The notes below the pieces were generated by a model that saw nothing but the letters and a program-made list of their open reading frames with translations, had not been told where the DNA came from and did no database searches. From positions 1-9,754 of the forward strand of contig NZ_DASZGI010000349.1 of assembly GCF_035938995.1 (NCBI RefSeq): DNA of 9,754 nt, in the 5' to 3' direction. The stretch comes from DASZGI01 sp035938995. GTDB lineage: Bacteria > Actinomycetota > Actinomycetes > Streptomycetales > Catenulisporaceae. Every line of letters starts with the position of its first letter. The stretch's first letter is position 1. Made by a program: the position numbers and the translations under genes. This document shows, one piece after another, positions 6,981-9,754 of the stretch.

Positions 6981-7000
6981 TTTGTTTATTGTTCAACTAC
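6981..7000 (+). promoter_or_regulatory. AT-rich candidate promoter/operator of the pirin gene
   Basis: A short AT-rich island in otherwise GC-rich DNA contains TATTGT (6987-6992) as a possible -10 box and the small palindrome GTTCAAC (6991-6997), which resembles MarR-type half-sites. I found no matching -35 box. It sits about 50 bp before the pirin start. Confidence 0.3.
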
Positions 7001-7049
7001 CGTCGAGGCGGCAGCCACCGCGCCGCCGACCCGTCCTCAGGAGGCTCCG

Positions 7050-7847
7050 ATGCCGGTTTACCCGATCAGCAAGGCGGTACCGTCGCTCGCGCCGGCCGTC
7101 GAGCTGCAACGCGCCGAGGACCGGTCCCACACGAAGATCTCCTGGCTCGACTCCAAGCACTCCTTCGCCTTCGGCCGCCACTACGACGCCGGCAACACCC
7201 ACTTCGGCCTGCTCCTGGTCAACAACGACGACACGGTGCGGCCCGGCGCCGGTTTCGAGACCCATCCGCACGAGGACATGGAGATCGTCACCTGGGTCCT
7301 GCGCGGGGCGCTCGTGCACCAGGACTCCGAGGGGCACGCGGGGGTGATCTATCCGGGCCTGGCGCAGCGCATGAGCGCGGGCCGGGGGATCCTGCACTCG
7401 GAGAAGAACGACGCGTGGCGGCTGACCGGCGACGCTCCGCACGACGCACCCGTCCACTTCGTCCAGATGTGGGTCGTGCCGGACGAGGCGCGCATCGATC
7501 CCGGATACGAGCAACTGGAGATCGGCGACGAGCTGTTGCGCGGCGGCCTGGTCCCGGTCGCCTCGGGCATGGCGCGGCACGACGGCGCCGCCGCGATCAG
7601 GATCAAGCAGAAGGACGCCGCGCTGCACGCCGCACGGCTCGAGCCGAACGCGTCGGTGACCCTGCCTGCCGCACCGTTCATCCACCTGTTCGTCGCGCTC
7701 GGCGCGGTGGAGCTCGAGGGTGTCGGGCCGCTGGCCGCCGGTGACTCCGCACGACTCACCGCGAGCGATGGCCGCCGGGTCACCGCGAGCGAGCCGGCCG
7801 AAATCCTGGTCTGGGAGATGCACGCCCGGCTCGGCTTCGACGCCTAG
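7050..7847 (+). CDS. Pirin family protein (bicupin)
   Basis: This encodes 265 residues with the pirin N-terminal cupin and C-terminal cupin-like domain. The four metal ligands of the N-terminal cupin are present: His72 and His74 in ETHPHEDMEI, and His116 and Glu118 in GILHSEKND. Nearby family text includes SFAFGRHYD, VTWVLRGALVHQDS, VIYPGLAQRMSAGRGI and VHFVQMWVVP. Pirins bind Fe(II); some (E. coli YhhW) show quercetin 2,3-dioxygenase activity and others act as regulatory partners, so the cellular role is open. The ATG at 7050 is chosen because AGGAGG (7039-7044) is five bases upstream and the protein then starts where relatives do. The frame is open back to 6915, but that stretch has no family sequence. 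It is convergent with dtd and divergent from the unknown 160-residue gene. No signal peptide; cytoplasmic. Confidence 0.92.
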   Translation: MPVYPISKAVPSLAPAVELQRAEDRSHTKISWLDSKHSFAFGRHYDAGNTHFGLLLVNNDDTVRPGAGFETHPHEDMEIVTWVLRGALVHQDSEGHAGVIYPGLAQRMSAGRGILHSEKNDAWRLTGDAPHDAPVHFVQMWVVPDEARIDPGYEQLEIGDELLRGGLVPVASGMARHDGAAAIRIKQKDAALHAARLEPNASVTLPAAPFIHLFVALGAVELEGVGPLAAGDSARLTASDGRRVTASEPAEILVWEMHARLGFDA

Positions 7848-7971
7848 ACTGTCCGCTTCCCATGACGACGCGGTCCACTCCTCCGACGAGGCGGTCCGCT
7901 TTCCTGCGACGACGCTGCCTGGCGCTCAGGCGAGAGTGCCCGATTCCGGCTGCTCTGCCGTCGCGCGGTGA

Positions 7972-8397
7972 TCAAATCTCCACGATCACCGTGAACGGCC
8001 CGTCGTTGACGAGCGCTACCTTCATCTGCGCGCCGAACGCGCCCGTCGCAACCCGGGCGCCGAGTTCGCGCAGCGCAGCGGCGGTGACCTCGACCAGCGG
8101 CTCGGCCACCGGACCCGGCGCGGCGGCGCTCCAACTCGGCCGACGTCCCTTGCGTACGTCCCCGTAGAGGGTGAACTGGGAGACCAGCAACAACGGCGCG
8201 TCCAGATCGGCGCAGGACTTCTCGCCGTCCAGGATGCGCAGCGTCCAGAGCTTCTCCGCCATCCGCCGCGCGTGCTGGTCGGTGTCGGCGTGGGTGACGC
8301 CGAGCAGGACGCAGAGCCCGGGCTCGCCGATCTGGCCCACTACGGAGCCCGCGACCTGCACGGACGCCTCGGTGACACGTTGCACGACTGCTCGCAT
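7972..8397 (-). CDS. dtd: D-aminoacyl-tRNA deacylase
   Basis: This encodes 141 residues, close to the usual 145, and is a clear DTD. It hydrolyses D-amino acids (and glycine mischarged on tRNA-Ala) from tRNA, acting as a dimer in the cytoplasm to guard translation. The N-terminus MRAVVQRVTEASVQV is typical, as are the two active-site motifs SQFTLYGD (73-80) and NDGPFTV (131-137), which holds the Gly-cisPro pair (133-134) that selects for D-substrates. The ATG at 8397 has only a weak AGG upstream, but the sequence conservation fixes it. The 124-bp gap to the convergent pirin gene holds only a weak stem, GCCTG with CAGGC. It is divergent from the primase/polymerase gene. An imperfect link to the D-amino-acid deaminase about 5 kb away is probably coincidental. 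Confidence 0.96.
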   Translation of the reverse strand: MRAVVQRVTEASVQVAGSVVGQIGEPGLCVLLGVTHADTDQHARRMAEKLWTLRILDGEKSCADLDAPLLLVSQFTLYGDVRKGRRPSWSAAAPGPVAEPLVEVTAAALRELGARVATGAFGAQMKVALVNDGPFTVIVEI

Positions 8398-8408
8398 GGC
8401 CTGATGTT

Positions 8409-8434
8409 TTCACGCTTTCGCGCCCCTGCGTGAA
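8409..8434. promoter_or_regulatory. Inverted repeat TTCACGC-N12-GCGTGAA upstream of dtd
   Basis: A perfect 7-bp inverted repeat with a 12-bp spacer begins 12 bp upstream of the dtd start, in the spacer shared with the divergent primase/polymerase gene. It could be an operator or a hairpin in the dtd leader. I cannot assign a binding protein. Confidence 0.35.
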
Positions 8435-8459
8435 CGCGTGGTCGGGTGCATGATGGGTA

Positions 8460-8475
8460 TAGAACATGTGTGCGA
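8460..8475. promoter_or_regulatory. LexA (SOS) box candidate upstream of the primase/polymerase
   Basis: TAGAAC-ATGT-GTGCGA matches 10 of the 12 defined positions of the actinobacterial SOS box TCGAAC-N4-GTTCGA. It overlaps a possible -10 box TATAGA (8458-8463) and lies 35 bp before the ATG, the usual place for a repressor site. No -35 box was found at the right distance. Confidence 0.45.
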
Positions 8476-8496
8476 TTGCGAGACTCGGCGACGCTG

Positions 8497-8503
8497 AGGA
8501 GGT
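8497..8503 (+). promoter_or_regulatory. Strong ribosome binding site of the primase/polymerase
   Basis: AGGAGGT is complementary to the 3' end of 16S rRNA and lies seven bases before the ATG at 8511. It decides this start even though the first 65 residues are not conserved-looking. Confidence 0.85.
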
Positions 8504-8510
8504 CCACCGG

Positions 8511-9754
8511 ATGCTTCAGTCCGCACCGAACGACCTGCCAGGCCGCAGGGACGCGCCTGTACGTGTGAGCGGCGCGCATCCTCACACGACGCGAGTCGAC
8601 GCCGCACACGCACACCGAGGCGGGAGCGGCGGGAACCCCGGGGCGCGACGGCGTGGTGGTGGGGAACCGAGGGCGGGCTCGGCCGTCGCCCGCCCGGACG
8701 GTGTCTCGGCGGCGCTCGCCCTCGCCTCGCGCGGGTTCGCAGTGTTCCCGCTGCGGCCGGGCACGAAAGTGCCCGCGGTGCGCCGGGACTGGGAGGGCCA
8801 GGCCACCGCCGACGCCGCCCGCCTGCGCCAGATCGTGCGGCCCGGCGCGAACGTCGGGGTGGCGTGCGGCCCGAGTGGGCTGCTGGTGCTCGACCTCGAC
8901 GTGGCGAAGGAAGCGCCGGGGACCGAGCCGGACCCGGACGAACCGCGCCACGGCGCCGAGGCGTTGCGTGCCTTGGCCGCCGGACGCGAGCTGCCGCCCA
9001 CCCTCACAGTCGCGACACCGACCGGCGGCCGACACCTCTATTACAGGGCGCCGCGCGGATTGAGGCTTCGCAACACCGCCGGCCGCCTCGGCCCGCTCAT
9101 CGACACGCGCGCGGAAGGCGGGTACGTCGTCGGGCCGGGATCGATCATCGACGGCCGCTCCTACCGTGTCATCGCGGACATACCGATCGCCTCGCCGCCG
9201 CACTGGCTGCTGCGCGAACTCGAGGCGCTCAACGCCCCGCCGGTCGTCCCCGCGCCCGCCGCCGTGCTCGTCGCGCCGACCGGCTTCGTCGGGTCGACGC
9301 CCGACGGAGCGAGCGCATACGCCGCGGCAGCTCTGCGCAACGAGGTGGAACGCGTCCGCACAGCCCGCGTGGGCACCCGCAACGACACGCTCAACCGCGC
9401 CGCGTTTTCGCTCGGACGGCTCATCGGGGCGGGAATCCTCGACCACGACCTGGCCACCGGTGAGCTCACGGATGCCGCGCGCCGGGCTGGTCTGGCACCG
9501 CGCGAGGTGGCATCGACCCTCTCCTCAGGCATCGGCGCGGGGATCGCCCGCCCACGCATGCCGAGCCGGCCTCAGTCACAGGCCCGGCCAGTCCCAGCGC
9601 GCGCAGAGCTGGCGCGGCCGACTACACAGAGAGCCGGAGCCGCCGGGCCCGACGCGACGCTGCCACCGCGCGCGGCGGAGTTCCTCGGCGCACTGCGCGC
9701 AGTGGACCGCGCATACGACGCAGCCGCGCTGTGCGCCGCCGCCTTGAGCGCGAA
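8511..9754 (+). CDS. Bifunctional DNA primase/polymerase (prim-pol), 3'-truncated
   Basis: The frame is open from the ATG to the right edge, giving 414 codons, so the C-terminus is missing. Residues 1-65 are basic and rich in Arg, Gly and His. The prim-pol domain follows (about 68-240): LALASRGFAVFPLRPGTKVP, the catalytic Asp pair in LLVLDLDV (D128, D130), TPTGGRHLYYRAP with the active-site His175, and IDTRAEGGYVVGPGS. Residues about 265-345, with YAAAALRNEVERVR and GTRNDTLNRAAFSLGRL, match the helical segment after the prim-pol domain in relatives. Then comes a Pro/Arg-rich linker and the start of another helical region. Such enzymes make primers and extend them; in actinomycetes they occur in integrative elements and phages, but also as stand-alone chromosomal genes. 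No integrase, att site or transfer gene is visible. A LexA-like box upstream suggests induction by DNA damage. Confidence 0.9.
   Translation, partial: MLQSAPNDLPGRRDAPVRVSGAHPHTTRVDAAHAHRGGSGGNPGARRRGGGEPRAGSAVARPDGVSAALALASRGFAVFPLRPGTKVPAVRRDWEGQATADAARLRQIVRPGANVGVACGPSGLLVLDLDVAKEAPGTEPDPDEPRHGAEALRALAAGRELPPTLTVATPTGGRHLYYRAPRGLRLRNTAGRLGPLIDTRAEGGYVVGPGSIIDGRSYRVIADIPIASPPHWLLRELEALNAPPVVPAPAAVLVAPTGFVGSTPDGASAYAAAALRNEVERVRTARVGTRNDTLNRAAFSLGRLIGAGILDHDLATGELTDAARRAGLAPREVASTLSSGIGAGIARPRMPSRPQSQARPVPARAELARPTTQRAGAAGPDATLPPRAAEFLGALRAVDRAYDAAALCAAALSA

Noticed and set aside
6915..7049. Upstream extension of the pirin frame
   Set aside because: AGGAGG at 7039-7044 and family length place the start at 7050; the extension covers the likely promoter.
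7848..7971. Terminator between pirin and dtd
   Set aside because: Only a 5-bp stem (GCCTG with CAGGC) without a T-tract is seen, too weak to call.
8340..9446. Long minus-strand frame opposite the primase/polymerase and overlapping dtd
   Set aside because: It is composition-driven (Arg, Ala, Gly, Pro) and antisense to a prim-pol gene with clear catalytic motifs; it also overlaps the start of dtd.

Overview
The window looks like chromosomal DNA from a high-GC actinomycete (Streptomyces, Catenulispora or a relative). GC is very high throughout, codons mostly end in G or C, GTG starts are common, and the families present are typical of that group. I see no tRNA, rRNA, CRISPR array, insertion sequence or integrase. 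Eight of the nine protein genes can be assigned to a family; the ninth is an unrecognised small protein.

Layout, left to right. (1) Positions 2-502 (+) hold the C-terminal part of a MobA/MocA-like nucleotidyltransferase. It is followed at 597-1721 (+) by a YbdK-type carboxylate-amine ligase (glutamate-cysteine ligase 2 family). (2) A convergent gene at 1747-3051 (-) encodes a PLP-dependent amino acid deaminase of the D-serine dehydratase family. It diverges across about 100 bp from a GH20 beta-N-acetylhexosaminidase at 3152-4876 (+). The shared spacer holds a good sigma70-like promoter for the deaminase, and a DasR-like operator overlaps the hexosaminidase ribosome binding site. Together these two genes suggest use or recycling of amino sugars and D-amino acids, for example from peptidoglycan. 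(3) Two leftward genes follow: a seven-bladed lactonase with an unusual acidic insertion (4941-6149) and an unrecognised 160-residue protein with a disordered N-terminus (6390-6872). A perfect 15-bp hairpin separates them. (4) A pirin-family bicupin lies at 7050-7847 (+), convergent with D-aminoacyl-tRNA deacylase dtd at 7972-8397 (-). (5) Divergent from dtd is a bifunctional DNA primase/polymerase that runs off the right edge (8511-9754, +). Upstream of it is a sequence matching 10 of 12 defined positions of the actinobacterial LexA (SOS) box.

Most genes look like ordinary chromosomal metabolism. The most interesting items are the possibly SOS-controlled prim-pol gene, the deaminase/hexosaminidase pair with its control region, a 4 x 15-bp in-frame repeat at the start of the hexosaminidase, and the unrecognised small protein. 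No clear new multi-gene system is visible.
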